A stretch of 44,152 nt of DNA. Source: JAYGED01 sp046582565. Its GTDB lineage: Bacteria > Pseudomonadota > Alphaproteobacteria > JAAXGF01. The notes beneath the pieces are model-generated. The model was not told where the DNA came from, ran no database searches, and saw nothing but the letters and a program-made list of their open reading frames with translations. Positions within the stretch are counted from its first letter, which is position 1. Each line of letters opens with the position of its first letter. Shown one piece after another: positions 35,228-44,152 of the stretch. The stretch lies in assembly GCA_046582565.1 (NCBI GenBank), contig JAYGED010000207.1:1-44152 (forward strand), given 5' to 3'. The position numbers were made by a program, and so were the translations under genes.

Positions 35228-36751
35228 CTACTCCACAACCTGGGCCAGGGAGGCAGCTTGAACGCCGTCCGCTGTCCCGCCGGCCTGCGTAATGAGATTT
35301 TCCACCGACACCCGGATCACCTCAAGAAAGGGTTCGGGGTAAATGCCAAGCAGCATGACCAGCAGAATCATTGGCGTGAAAATGGCAATTTCGCGCGGGT
35401 TCAAATCGAGAATTTCCTTGAGTTCGTCCTTGGTAAGCTCACCGAAAACCACCCGGCGATACAGCCACAGCATATAGGCCGGCCCGAGGATAAGGCCGAA
35501 GGTCGCGAGCAGCGCCACCCCGGTGTTGACCTGATAGACGCCGACCAGGGTGAGAAACTCGCCGACAAAGCCCGAGGTTCCCGGCAGGCCAACCGAGGCC
35601 AGGGCAAACAGCAAAAAGACAAAGGCGTACAGCGGCATGCGGTGGACGAGCCCGCCGTAGCTGTCGATCCGCCGCGAATGGATGCGGTCATAAACCACAC
35701 CGACACAGAGGAACAGCGCCGCCGAGACAAAGCCATGGCTCAGCATGACCAGAATCGCGCCCTCGACGCCCTGGGTATTGACCGAGAACAGCCCGATGGT
35801 GACGAAGCCCATATGCGCCACCGACGAATAGGCGATGAGCTTCTTCATGTCCTCCTGGGCGAGCGCCACCAGGGACGTGTAGATAATCGCGATGATGCTG
35901 AGTGTGAACACCATCGGCGTGAAGAAAGCGCTGGCCTCGGGGAACATCGGCAGAGAGAAGCGCAGGAACCCGTAGCCGCCGAATTTCAGCAGCACGCCGG
36001 CCAGCACCATGGAGCCCGCCGTGGGCGCCTCCACATGGGCATCGGGCAGCCAGGTATGGACCGGCCACATGGGTACCTTGACGGCGAAGGAGGCGAACAG
36101 CGCCAGCCACAGCCAGCGCTGGGTCTCAAAGGGGAAATCAAAGGCCAGCAGGGAGGGAATGCTGGTCGTGCCGGCCGCCTGGTACATGGCCAAGATGGCG
36201 AGCAGGAACAGCACCGATCCCAACAGGGTGTAGAGGAAGAATTTGAATGTGGCGTAGACCCGTCCCGGTCCACCCCAGACTCCGATGATCAGGAACATGG
36301 GGATCAGCGTACCTTCGAAGAACAGGTAGAAAATCACCAGATCGAGAGAGGAGAACACCCCGACCATCATGGTCTCGAGCACCAGGAAGGCAATCATGTA
36401 TTCCTTGACCCGGGTTTTGATCGCTTCCCAGCTCGCCAGGATACAAAGCGGTGTGAGGAAGGTGGTCAACAGGACGAACAGCAGGGATATGCCGTCGATG
36501 CCCAGGTGGTAGCTGATGTCATAGCCGTCGATCCAGGGGCGGCGTTCGACGAACTGGAATTCGGCGCTGGTGCTGTCGAACCCGGTCCATAAAAACAGCG
36601 ACAGAACGAAGGTGATCATCGACGTCCACAAGGCAACGTTGCGGGCGTTGCGCGCGACGATTGCTTCGTCAGCATCGCGAATCCAGGCGATGATCAGCGC
36701 GCCGAACAGCGGCATGAGGATGGTCAGTGATAATAGAGGCGGGTTATCCAT
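35228..36751 (-). CDS. nuoM: NADH-quinone oxidoreductase subunit M
   Basis: An antiporter-like membrane subunit of complex I, 507 residues and about 14 helices. IFYLFFEGTLIPMFLIIG contains the conserved proton-path glutamate. PMWPVHTWLPDAHVEAPTAGSMVLAGVLLK carries the central broken helix with conserved His, Asp and Lys. MKKLIAYSSVAHMGFV is the repeat-2 hallmark. Length and motif order separate it from nuoL and nuoN. It lies 7 bp after nuoL. Confidence 0.97.
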   Translation of the reverse strand: MDNPPLLSLTILMPLFGALIIAWIRDADEAIVARNARNVALWTSMITFVLSLFLWTGFDSTSAEFQFVERRPWIDGYDISYHLGIDGISLLFVLLTTFLTPLCILASWEAIKTRVKEYMIAFLVLETMMVGVFSSLDLVIFYLFFEGTLIPMFLIIGVWGGPGRVYATFKFFLYTLLGSVLFLLAILAMYQAAGTTSIPSLLAFDFPFETQRWLWLALFASFAVKVPMWPVHTWLPDAHVEAPTAGSMVLAGVLLKFGGYGFLRFSLPMFPEASAFFTPMVFTLSIIAIIYTSLVALAQEDMKKLIAYSSVAHMGFVTIGLFSVNTQGVEGAILVMLSHGFVSAALFLCVGVVYDRIHSRRIDSYGGLVHRMPLYAFVFLLFALASVGLPGTSGFVGEFLTLVGVYQVNTGVALLATFGLILGPAYMLWLYRRVVFGELTKDELKEILDLNPREIAIFTPMILLVMLLGIYPEPFLEVIRVSVENLITQAGGTADGVQAASLAQVVE

Positions 36752-36758
36752 GACGCCC

Positions 36759-38693
36759 TCACGCCTCCCCGGTCAGCAGATACCAGGTCACCAGGAAGGC
36801 GACACCGATCAGCATGACGAAGGCGTAATGATAGACATATCCGGTTTGCAGGCGCACTACGCGCCGCGCCAGGTCGCGGGTCAGGGCTGCGATGCCGTCG
36901 GGGCCGACCCCGTCGATAACCTCGCCGTCCCCCGCTTTCCAAAGCCCGCGGCCCAAATAATGGGCAGGGCGCACGAAGAGCAGCTCGTAGGCCTCGTCGA
37001 AATACCATTTATTGAGCAGGAATTTGTAGAGCGGACCGCTCTTGGCCGCTATCTTTGCCGGCAGGTCAGTGACTGCCATATAGAGCACATAAGCAACTAT
37101 AATACCCATCGCCCCGACGACGATGGGCAGCAGCTTGACCCAGGTCGCCACATGGTGGGCGGCCTCGATGGAATTGTTGCCTTCCAGCACGAGGATGGCG
37201 CCGCGCCAGAACGCCCCGTCAGGATCGACCATGCCGATCTTGACGCCGAAATAGCCCGCGAAGATAGCGCCCATGGCGAGCAGGATCAGCGGTATGGTCA
37301 TCACCTTGGGAGATTCATGGACCTTGGCCATGACCGCATCGCTGGCGCGAGGCTTGCCATGGAAGGTCAGGAACAGCAAGCGCCAGCTATAGAAAGCGGT
37401 CATCACCGCCGCAGCACAACCCATCCAGAAGGCGTATTGGCCGATTATGCTGCCCGCCCCGAACGCCGCTTCGAGGATCAGATCCTTGGAGTAATAGCCG
37501 GCGAAGAACGGCACCCCGGCCAGCGCCAGACTGCCGACCCACATGAGGCCGTAGGTCAGCGGAATGCGGTTCCAAAGCCCTCCCATCTTGCGCATGTCCT
37601 GCTCATCGGACATGGCGTGGATGACCGACCCGGCGGTGAGGAACAACAGGGCCTTGAAGAAAGCGTGGGTCATGAGGTGGAAGATTGCCGCCGAATAGGC
37701 CGAGACCCCGACGGCGAAGAACATGTAACCGAGCTGGCTGCATGTGGAATAGGCAATCACCCGCTTGATGTCGGTCTGGCAGAGGGCGACGGTGGCGGCG
37801 AAGAAGGCCGTGGTTGCGCCGACTACGGCGACGACGGCGAGGGCATTGGGCGCATATTCGAAGATCGGCGAGAGACGCGCCATCATGAACACTCCGGCGG
37901 TCACCATGGTGGCGGCGTGGATCAAGGCTGATACCGGCGTCGGGCCCTCCATGGCGTCGGGCAGCCAGGTATGCAGGAGGAATTGCGCCGATTTACCCAT
38001 GGCGCCGACAAACAGCAACAGGCAGATCAAGGTCAGAGTGTCGACAGAAAAGCCCAGGAAACTGATCGAGGCGCCGACATAATCGGGCGCCGCGGCGAAT
38101 ACGGTGTCGAATTCGAGCGAATTGAACACCAGGAACACCGCCATGATGCCGAGCGCGAAACCGAAATCGCCCACCCGATTCACCAGGAATGCCTTGATCG
38201 CCGCCGCACAGGCAGCCGGGCGGGTATACCAGAAGCCGATCAGTAGGTAGGAGCATAAGCCCACCCCTTCCCAGCCGAAGAACATCTGCAGGAAATTATC
38301 GGCGCTGACCAGCATCCGCATGGCGAAGGTGAACAGGCTGAGATAGGCAAAGAAGCGCGGCACATGCGGGTCGTGGGCCATATAGCCGATGGAATAGACA
38401 TGGATCAGGAATGACGCCGTGGTCACAACGAACACCATGACCGCTGTCAGCACATCAAAGCGCAGGCTCCAGGATAGTTCCAGCGCGCCAGAATCGATCC
38501 AGGTCATCAGCTCGATGGTGCGGCCCGCCCCCTGGAAGGCGACTTGATAGAAAGCCACCCAGCCGGCCAGCATGGCCAGCCCGAGAAGCGTGCAGGCGAT
38601 CACCGCCGATGCCTTGGCGCCAAGGGTGCGGCCAAAGAGCGCGGCGATGATAGAGCCGAGCAGAGGTAGGAATATGGCGGCGACGTAGATCAC
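36759..38693 (-). CDS. nuoL: NADH-quinone oxidoreductase subunit L
   Basis: The distal proton-pumping subunit of complex I, 644 residues. Fourteen core helices are followed by a C-terminal extension that forms the long lateral helix and final anchor. QFLLHTWLPDAMEGPTPVSALIHAATMVTAG and VIAYSTCSQLGYMFFAVG are the antiporter signatures. FFGWEGVGLCSYLLIGFWY carries the key Glu. The start codon is GTG, with AAAGG at suitable distance inside the end of nuoK, and gives the normal short N-terminus. It lies 4 bp after nuoK. Confidence 0.97.
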   Translation of the reverse strand: MIYVAAIFLPLLGSIIAALFGRTLGAKASAVIACTLLGLAMLAGWVAFYQVAFQGAGRTIELMTWIDSGALELSWSLRFDVLTAVMVFVVTTASFLIHVYSIGYMAHDPHVPRFFAYLSLFTFAMRMLVSADNFLQMFFGWEGVGLCSYLLIGFWYTRPAACAAAIKAFLVNRVGDFGFALGIMAVFLVFNSLEFDTVFAAAPDYVGASISFLGFSVDTLTLICLLLFVGAMGKSAQFLLHTWLPDAMEGPTPVSALIHAATMVTAGVFMMARLSPIFEYAPNALAVVAVVGATTAFFAATVALCQTDIKRVIAYSTCSQLGYMFFAVGVSAYSAAIFHLMTHAFFKALLFLTAGSVIHAMSDEQDMRKMGGLWNRIPLTYGLMWVGSLALAGVPFFAGYYSKDLILEAAFGAGSIIGQYAFWMGCAAAVMTAFYSWRLLFLTFHGKPRASDAVMAKVHESPKVMTIPLILLAMGAIFAGYFGVKIGMVDPDGAFWRGAILVLEGNNSIEAAHHVATWVKLLPIVVGAMGIIVAYVLYMAVTDLPAKIAAKSGPLYKFLLNKWYFDEAYELLFVRPAHYLGRGLWKAGDGEVIDGVGPDGIAALTRDLARRVVRLQTGYVYHYAFVMLIGVAFLVTWYLLTGEA

Positions 38694-38697
38694 ACCC

Positions 38698-39018
38698 CTA
38701 GCCTTTCATCATATTCACGTCTTCGACCTCGATCGAGCCCCGGTTGCGGAAGAAGGCAACCAGGATGGCGAGGCCGATAGCCGCCTCGGCGGCGGCGACA
38801 GTGAGCACGAACATGGCAAATATCTGCCCGGTGAGATCGCCCAACTCGCTCGAGAAGGCGACCAGATTGATGTTCACGGCGAGCAGTATCAATTCGATCG
38901 ACATCAGGATTATGATGATGTTCTTGCGGTTCAGGAAGATGCCGAAGATACCCAGAGTGAACAGGATCGCGGCCACGGTCAGGTAATGGGAAACCCCAAT
39001 TTCCATGAGGCTCATCAT
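38698..39018 (-). CDS. nuoK: NADH-quinone oxidoreductase subunit K
   Basis: A small three-helix complex I subunit homologous to MrpC. The two membrane glutamates of the proton path are present (Glu42 and Glu78 counted from the first Met; E. coli 36 and 72), in MSIELILLAVN and AAAEAAIGLAI. The first ATG overlaps the nuoJ stop as ATGA and has GGAG 8 bases upstream. A later ATG at 39004-39006 gives the MEIGVSHYLT start common in databases, so the mature length is 102-106. Confidence 0.96.
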   Translation of the reverse strand: MMSLMEIGVSHYLTVAAILFTLGIFGIFLNRKNIIIILMSIELILLAVNINLVAFSSELGDLTGQIFAMFVLTVAAAEAAIGLAILVAFFRNRGSIEVEDVNMMKG

Positions 39019-39629
39019 ACGCCTTCTCCCGTCGTTACCTGTTTAATCTCGACCGACTCTTCGCGGGTGCGGGCGAGTTGATCGGAGATGTTCTGTTTAT
39101 GTACGCCGCTGCGGCTGCGGTGGGTCAGCACGATGGCGCCGATCATGGCGACCAGCAGCACCAGCCCGGCGGCCTGGAAGAGATAGACGTAATCCGTATA
39201 GAGCACGGCGCCGATGGCCTCGGTATTGCTGGCCATGTCCAGGCTCGGCGTCGGCGTGGCCGCGGGCGCCAAAGAAGCTGACGAAAGACTCCAACCGCCG
39301 ATCACCACGCTGATTTCGGCGAGCAGGATCAGGCCGATCACCGCGCCGATGGGGAGGTAATGGAGAAACCCCTCGCGCAACCGCGCCAGATTGATATCGA
39401 GCATCATGACCACGAACAGGAACAATACCGCCACCGCGCCGACATAGACCACGATGAGGATCATCGCCAGGAACTCCGCCCCAAGCAGCACGAACAGCCC
39501 GGCCGAATTGAAAAAGGCGAGGATGAGAAACAGAACCGAATGGACCGGGTTGCGCACGGAAACAACCATGACCGCCGAGGCGACGGTGACCGTGGCAAAA
39601 AGATAGAAACAGAGGGTTGCGATGATCAT
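39015..39629 (-). CDS. nuoJ: NADH-quinone oxidoreductase subunit J
   Basis: A membrane subunit at the quinone-side end of the complex I membrane arm. Five helices are visible in the first 170 residues. The conserved FNSAGLFVLLGAEFLAMILIVVYVGAVAVLFLFVVMML block contains the pi-bulge helix linked to conformational coupling. A polar C-terminal tail of about 35 residues, including RTREESVEIKQV, extends into the cytoplasm. The length of 204 is usual. It lies 6 bp after nuoI and overlaps nuoK by 4 bp. Confidence 0.97.
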   Translation of the reverse strand: MIIATLCFYLFATVTVASAVMVVSVRNPVHSVLFLILAFFNSAGLFVLLGAEFLAMILIVVYVGAVAVLFLFVVMMLDINLARLREGFLHYLPIGAVIGLILLAEISVVIGGWSLSSASLAPAATPTPSLDMASNTEAIGAVLYTDYVYLFQAAGLVLLVAMIGAIVLTHRSRSGVHKQNISDQLARTREESVEIKQVTTGEGV

Positions 39630-39635
39630 GGCGCT

Positions 39636-40124
39636 CTACCGGTAAGGCGCGTCGTTTTTGAGGTTCTGGGCAATTTCGGCCTCCCAGCGGTCGCCGTTGG
39701 CGAGCAGCTTCGCCTTGTCGTAGAGCAGCTCTTCGTGGGTCTCGGTGGAATACTCGAAGTTCGGCCCCTCGACGATGGCGTCGACCGGGCAGGCTTCCTG
39801 GCAAAAGCCGCAATAGATGCACTTGGTCATGTCGATGTCATAGCGCGTGGTGCGGCGGCTGCCGTCCTCGCGGGGCTCGGCCTCGATGGTGATGGCCTGG
39901 GCCGGGCAGATCGCCTCGCACAGCTTGCAGGCGATACAGCGTTCTTCGCCGTTGGGATAACGGCGCAGGGCATGCTCGCCCCTAAAGCGCGGGCTTATCG
40001 GGCCTTTTTCATGGGGATAATCCAGCGTTGCCTTGCGCCGGAAGAAATAACGCAAGGTCATCGCCATGCCCGAGACCAGCTCGACCAGCATCAGGGCGCG
40101 TATGGAACGGACGATAATGCTCAT
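39636..40124 (-). CDS. nuoI: NADH-quinone oxidoreductase subunit I (2x[4Fe-4S])
   Basis: Carries iron-sulphur clusters N6a and N6b in the connecting part of complex I. Two ferredoxin motifs are intact: Cys63, 66, 69, 73 (CIACKLCEAICP) and Cys102, 105, 108, 112 (CIYCGFCQEACP). An amphipathic N-terminal segment lies before EKGPISPRFRGEHALRRYPNGEE. The frame is open to a TTG at 40139, but ATG at 40122-40124 with GGGGAG 7 bases upstream is the likely start, giving 162 residues. It follows nuoH by 16 bp. Confidence 0.97.
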   Translation of the reverse strand: MSIIVRSIRALMLVELVSGMAMTLRYFFRRKATLDYPHEKGPISPRFRGEHALRRYPNGEERCIACKLCEAICPAQAITIEAEPREDGSRRTTRYDIDMTKCIYCGFCQEACPVDAIVEGPNFEYSTETHEELLYDKAKLLANGDRWEAEIAQNLKNDAPYR

Positions 40125-40140
40125 GCTAATTCTCCCCAAC

Positions 40141-41202
40141 TCATGATGGCAACCAGTCGAATGCGACGAGGATGCCGGAATAAACCACCACCGCCAACAG
40201 GGACAAGGGCAGGAAAACTTTCCAACCGAGACGCATGAGCTGGTCGTAGCGATACCGCGGGAAGGTGGCGCGAACCCACAGGAAGAAGAACAGCACAGCG
40301 CAGACTTTGGCGATGAACCAGAGCGGCCCGGGAATCCAGTTGAGCGGCGCGATATCCAGCGGCGGCAACCAGCCGCCGAGGAACAGAATCACGGTCATGC
40401 CGGACATCAGGATCATGTTGATATATTCGCCCATGAAGAACAGGGCGAAAGTCATGGCCGAATACTCGACATTATAGCCGCCGACCAGCTCGGCCTCGGC
40501 CTCGGCCAGATCAAACGGCGCGCGGTTGGTTTCCGCCAGAGTCGAGATAAAAAAGATGATGAACATGGGGAACAGCGGAATGACAAACCATAGATCCTGC
40601 TGGGCCATGACGATGTCCGTCAGCCTTAGGGAACCGACGCCGACCAGCACGGTAATAATGACGAACCCCATGGAGACTTCATAGGACACCATCTGCGCCG
40701 CCGATCGCAGGGCGCCGAGAAAGGCATAGCGCGAATTACTCGCCCAGCCGGCGATGATAATGCCGTAGACGCCGAGCGACGAGATGGCGAAGAGAAACAG
40801 AATTCCCACATTGATATCGGCCAGCACGAGGGTTTCGCTGAACGGAATAACGGCCCAGGCAACCATGCTGAGCGTGTAGGTCAGCATCGGCGCCAGAATG
40901 AACAGGAACTTGTTGGAGCCGGTGGGCAGGATGGTCTCTTTGTTCATCAGCTTGAGCGCGTCGGCGAAAGGCTGAAACAGGCCCAACGGCCCCACCACAT
41001 TGGGCCCTTTGCGCATTTGCATGGCCCCGATAACCCTGCGCTCGGCATAGGTCAGATAGGCCATGCCGATTAGAAGCGGCGCCAGGATGGCCGCAATACC
41101 GGCGACGATCAGCACTGTCGGCCAGATATAGGCCATCCAGAAATCAGAGACCATGAAGCCCGGGATCAGGTAATCGGGGATCCAGAGCCAGAGTTCAGCC
41201 AT
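40141..41202 (-). CDS. nuoH: NADH-quinone oxidoreductase subunit H
   Basis: A membrane subunit that forms much of the ubiquinone cavity. Eight or more helices lie in 353 residues. The MQMRKGPNVVGPLGLFQPFADALKL loop and ETNRAPFDLAEAEAELVGGYNVEYS, with its charged chain of Asp/Glu residues, are the classical signatures lining the quinone and proton path. It overlaps the nuoG end by 8 bp. The first residues match the family, so the ATG start is secure. Confidence 0.98.
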   Translation of the reverse strand: MAELWLWIPDYLIPGFMVSDFWMAYIWPTVLIVAGIAAILAPLLIGMAYLTYAERRVIGAMQMRKGPNVVGPLGLFQPFADALKLMNKETILPTGSNKFLFILAPMLTYTLSMVAWAVIPFSETLVLADINVGILFLFAISSLGVYGIIIAGWASNSRYAFLGALRSAAQMVSYEVSMGFVIITVLVGVGSLRLTDIVMAQQDLWFVIPLFPMFIIFFISTLAETNRAPFDLAEAEAELVGGYNVEYSAMTFALFFMGEYINMILMSGMTVILFLGGWLPPLDIAPLNWIPGPLWFIAKVCAVLFFFLWVRATFPRYRYDQLMRLGWKVFLPLSLLAVVVYSGILVAFDWLPS

Positions 41203-43258
41203 CGGTTCCGGTCGCCCCTCCGCTCTTGGCTCCGAGCACCGCCGTGCATTCGGCCATGGTGGCCGAGGCGCGGCTGATCGGGTCGGTCATATAGAAGTTA
41301 TCCATAGCGGCAATGAAGGGATCAGAGATCATCTCACCACTGACACCAAAATCACCCCAGGCCGCCGGTTCCACCGTATCGACGGCGGCGAACCAAGGCG
41401 CCGCCTTGACCATGGCGGCGCGAAGTTCGCGAAGCGTGTCAAATTTCAAGGTTTTGTCGAGGGCCGCCGACAGGGCGCGCAGGATCGTCCAGTCCTCGCG
41501 CGCATCGCCCGGCGGGAAGATTGCCAGACGGCTGTATTGCACCCTGCCCTCGGTGTTGACGTAGGTGGCGTTTTTTTCCGTATAGGCGGCGCCCGGCAGC
41601 AGCACATCGGCGCGGTTCGCGCCGGCGTCGCCATGATGGCCCTGATAGATTACGAAGGCTTTGCCCAGGCTATCCATAGCAATCTCATCCGCGCCCAGCA
41701 GGTAGACCGCTTCGATCTTGCCGTTGCCTGCATCTTCGATGATGCCGGCGGTGTCGCGCCCATTCTGGCCTGGTAGGAATCCGAGATCGAGGCCGGCGAC
41801 CCGAGCGGCTGCGTTATGGAGGATGTTGAAGCCGTTCCAATCGTCGCTCACCAGGCCGCAGTCCTCGGCCAGCTTGCGTGCCGCCGCCAACACAGCCGCC
41901 CCGTCGGAACGCGCAAGCGCGGCCGCACCGAGGATGATCATACCGTGTTCTGCGTTCTCTAAAATCTTGTGAAAAGAATGCTTTGCGTCAATCAGTTCGG
42001 TTAATGTCTCAGGTCCGGCGCCGAGCCGTTCGGCCGGGTATGTCATGTCCATATCGGCGCCGATGAACGCCATAGAGAAGCCGCCCACCAGGTAACGCTT
42101 GCGTAGCCGCGCGTTGATGATCGGCGCTTCAATTCTGGGGTTTGTCCCGATCAACAGGCAGGCGTCGGCCCGGTCGATGCCGGCGATGGTGCTGTTGAAC
42201 AGATAGCCGGCGCGGCAAGAGCCGTCGATTGCGGCGCCGTCCTGTCGGCAATCCATATGGGGCGAGCCAAGCGCCTTCATCAGCGCCTTGAGGGCAAAGA
42301 TGGACTCGGCATCCGCGAGATCGCCTGCGATAGCGGCGATCTGCCCACCCTTCAGAGGCGACAGACGCTCAGCGATAGCGGCGAAGGCCTGATCCCATGT
42401 GGCGGGCTTGAGCTTGCCGCCGCTTCGGATCATCGGCACATCGAGACGCTGGCGGCTTAGGCCGTCCACGGCGAAGCGCGTTTTGTCGGAGATCCATTCC
42501 TCGTTGACGGCTTCATTGAGACGGGGCAACACGCGCTTGACCACGGCGTCCCGCGTGTCGATACGGATATTGCTGCCAACCGCGTCCAGCACATCGATGG
42601 ATTCCGTCGACGTCAGCTCCCAGGGCCGCGCCGTGAAGGCATAAGGCTTGGAGGTCAGCGCGCCGACCGGGCAGAGATCAATAATATTGCCCGACAGCTC
42701 GGAATGGATGACGCCGCCGTTGTAGGTATCTATTACCAAATGCTCGCCGCGATCAAAGGCCCCGAGTTCGGGCGATCCGGCGATGTCTTCGAGAAAGCGT
42801 ATGCAGCGCGTGCAATGGATGCAGCGGGTCATCTGGGTTTTGACCAGAGGCCCGAAATCCTTCTCCTCGACGGCGCGCTTGTTCTCGTCGTAGCGATTGA
42901 CGCCCCGGCCATAGGCCATGGCCTGGTCCTGCAGGTCGCATTCGCCGCCCTGGTCGCAGATCGGGCAATCGAGCGGATGATTGATGAGCAGGAATTCCAT
43001 CACCCCTTCCCGCGCCCGCTTGACCGTCTCGGTGTTCGTCGAGATCACCATGCCGTCGCCTGCCGGCATGGCGCAGGAGGCGATCGGCTTGGGCGCGCGC
43101 TCCATCTCCACCAGGCACATGCGGCAGTTGCCGGCGATGGCGAGGCGCGAGTGATAGCAGAAGCGCGGAACCTCGGCGCCGGCGGCTTCACAGGCCTGCA
43201 GCACCGTGTAGCCGTTAGGGACCTCGATTTCCTTGCCGTCTATGGTGAGCTTTGCCAT
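41195..43258 (-). CDS. nuoG: NADH-quinone oxidoreductase subunit G
   Basis: The large iron-sulphur subunit of the peripheral arm, 687 residues. Cluster N1b ligands are Cys34, 45, 48, 62. Cluster N5 has the unusual His94 with Cys98, 101, 107 (HPLDCPICDQGGEC). Cluster N4 uses Cys146, 149, 152 and 196. A molybdopterin-oxidoreductase-like domain without cofactor follows from about 220. The extra N7 cluster motif of E. coli-type NuoG is not apparent, as in most alphaproteobacteria. It lies 4 bp after nuoF and overlaps nuoH. Confidence 0.97.
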   Translation of the reverse strand: MAKLTIDGKEIEVPNGYTVLQACEAAGAEVPRFCYHSRLAIAGNCRMCLVEMERAPKPIASCAMPAGDGMVISTNTETVKRAREGVMEFLLINHPLDCPICDQGGECDLQDQAMAYGRGVNRYDENKRAVEEKDFGPLVKTQMTRCIHCTRCIRFLEDIAGSPELGAFDRGEHLVIDTYNGGVIHSELSGNIIDLCPVGALTSKPYAFTARPWELTSTESIDVLDAVGSNIRIDTRDAVVKRVLPRLNEAVNEEWISDKTRFAVDGLSRQRLDVPMIRSGGKLKPATWDQAFAAIAERLSPLKGGQIAAIAGDLADAESIFALKALMKALGSPHMDCRQDGAAIDGSCRAGYLFNSTIAGIDRADACLLIGTNPRIEAPIINARLRKRYLVGGFSMAFIGADMDMTYPAERLGAGPETLTELIDAKHSFHKILENAEHGMIILGAAALARSDGAAVLAAARKLAEDCGLVSDDWNGFNILHNAAARVAGLDLGFLPGQNGRDTAGIIEDAGNGKIEAVYLLGADEIAMDSLGKAFVIYQGHHGDAGANRADVLLPGAAYTEKNATYVNTEGRVQYSRLAIFPPGDAREDWTILRALSAALDKTLKFDTLRELRAAMVKAAPWFAAVDTVEPAAWGDFGVSGEMISDPFIAAMDNFYMTDPISRASATMAECTAVLGAKSGGATGTDG

Positions 43259-43262
43259 GGCG

Positions 43263-44152
43263 TTACGCGGCCTCTATGCCTTGGCGATCGGTAATACGGC
43301 GCTCGATTTCGGGCCGGAAATGGCGGATTAGGCCCTGGATCGGCCAGGCGGCGGCATCGCCCAGGGCGCAGATAGTATGGCCTTCGACCTGCTTGGAGAC
43401 ATTGAGCAGCAAATCGATTTCGCCGATTTCTGCATCCCCCGTGGCAAGCCGCTCCATGACCCGCCACATCCAGCCGGTGCCTTCCCGGCACGGCGTGCAT
43501 TGGCCGCAGCTTTCGTGAGTGTAGAATTTCGCCAACCGGGCGATAGCGCGGACAATGTCGGTGGATTTATCCATGACGATAACCGCCGCCGTCCCCAACC
43601 CCGATTTAACGTCGACCAGAGAATCGAAATCCATCAGCACCGTATCGCATATCGATTTGGGCAGCATGGGTACGGATGATCCGCCGGGGATAACCGCCAG
43701 CAGATTGTCCCAGCCGCCGTGCACCCCGCCGGCGTGCTTCTCGATGAGCTCCTTCAGGGGGATGCCCATCTCCTCTTCCACATTGCAGGGGTTTTCCACA
43801 TGGCCCGAGATGCAGAACAGTTTGGTGCCGGTGTTGCGCGGCCTGCCGAGGCCGGAGAACCAGGCGGAGCCGCGGCGCAGGATGGTCGGCGCGACGGCGA
43901 TGGTCTCCACATTGTTGACCGTCGTCGGGCAGCCCCAGAGCCCGGACATGGCGGGGAACGGCGGCTTCAGGCGGGGCTGGCCCTTCTTGCCCTCGAGGCT
44001 TTCGATCAGGGCGGTCTCCTCGCCGCAGATATAGGCCCCGGCGCCGCGATGGAGATAGATGTCGAAGGCATAGCCGGAGCCGCAGGCGTCCCTGCCGATG
44101 AGGCCGGCGTCATAGGCTTCGGCGATCGCCGCTTCGAGATGGTCGCCCTCGA
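43263..44152 (-). CDS. nuoF: NADH-quinone oxidoreductase subunit F (N-terminus outside window)
   Basis: NADH-binding flavoprotein subunit of complex I. The frame is open to the right window edge and the visible part is about 296 residues; the Met at 43949 is internal. HRGAGAYICGEETALIESLEGKKGQPR, near the beginning of the visible part, binds FMN and NADH. The N3 [4Fe-4S] motif ESCGQCTPCREG and the later Cys in HTICALGDAAAWP are intact. The missing part is the N-terminal Rossmann-like section with the first glycine-rich loop. It is the first visible nuo gene; nuoE, D, C, B and A are presumably to the right. Confidence 0.97.
   Translation of the reverse strand, partial: EGDHLEAAIAEAYDAGLIGRDACGSGYAFDIYLHRGAGAYICGEETALIESLEGKKGQPRLKPPFPAMSGLWGCPTTVNNVETIAVAPTILRRGSAWFSGLGRPRNTGTKLFCISGHVENPCNVEEEMGIPLKELIEKHAGGVHGGWDNLLAVIPGGSSVPMLPKSICDTVLMDFDSLVDVKSGLGTAAVIVMDKSTDIVRAIARLAKFYTHESCGQCTPCREGTGWMWRVMERLATGDAEIGEIDLLLNVSKQVEGHTICALGDAAAWPIQGLIRHFRPEIERRITDRQGIEAA

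Noticed and set aside
34169..36592. 807-codon open frame on the + strand opposite nuoN/nuoM
   Set aside because: It is fully antisense to two unmistakable complex I genes, and its product is a low-complexity His/Gln/Arg/Glu-rich chain typical of the opposite strand of GC-rich coding DNA.

Overview
The window looks like core chromosome from an alphaproteobacterium, probably a Rhodospirillales-type organism. The inference rests on several things: GC-rich genes; LpxI (not LpxH) in the lipid A cluster; a ProRS of about 440 residues without a large editing insertion; a DUF1467 protein next to methylmalonyl-CoA epimerase; RNase J; a complex I operon flowing into birA, coaX and rnj; and the order lolC-lolD-dnaE-rpsB-tsf-pyrH-frr-uppS-cdsA-dxr-rseP-bamA-skp-lpxD-fabZ-lpxA-lpxI-lpxB ending beside gltA and gltX. 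Genus cannot be called from sequence reading alone.

Layout. Positions 1-341 are the end of an integrated mobile element: the C-terminus of a tyrosine recombinase and an A-rich, repeat-bearing edge that abuts a comEC gene cut off after about 257 codons. gltX and gltA follow on the + strand. From 4035 to the right edge every gene is on the - strand. Read in transcription order (right to left), these are: complex I genes nuoF, G, H, I, J, K, L, M, N; then birA, coaX, rnj, mce and a DUF1467 protein; then tag; then a marR-emrA-emrB type efflux operon with a small exported protein of unknown function; then proS, lolC, lolD and dnaE; then rpsB, tsf, pyrH and frr; then the envelope block uppS, cdsA, dxr, rseP, bamA, skp, lpxD, fabZ, lpxA, lpxI, lpxB.

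The genes cover respiration (proton-pumping NADH dehydrogenase), cofactor supply (CoA, biotinylation), RNA turnover, translation (S2, EF-Ts, RRF, ProRS, GluRS), replication (Pol III alpha), the TCA entry step and a nearly continuous outer-membrane programme: undecaprenyl-PP, CDP-diacylglycerol, DXP-pathway isoprenoids, lipid A, OMP folding and lipoprotein export. Spacing is tight, with many 4-14 bp overlaps, so large polycistronic units are likely.

I found no clearly new biological system. The items that most deserve a second look are the comEC/integrase junction with its repeated A-rich motif, a 33-bp in-frame tandem repeat in the tail of ribosomal protein S2, a consensus DnaA box overlapping a dyad just upstream of dnaE, and the tag/efflux/orphan-protein block that separates two otherwise familiar gene runs. 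No gap longer than about 200 bases lacks a gene.
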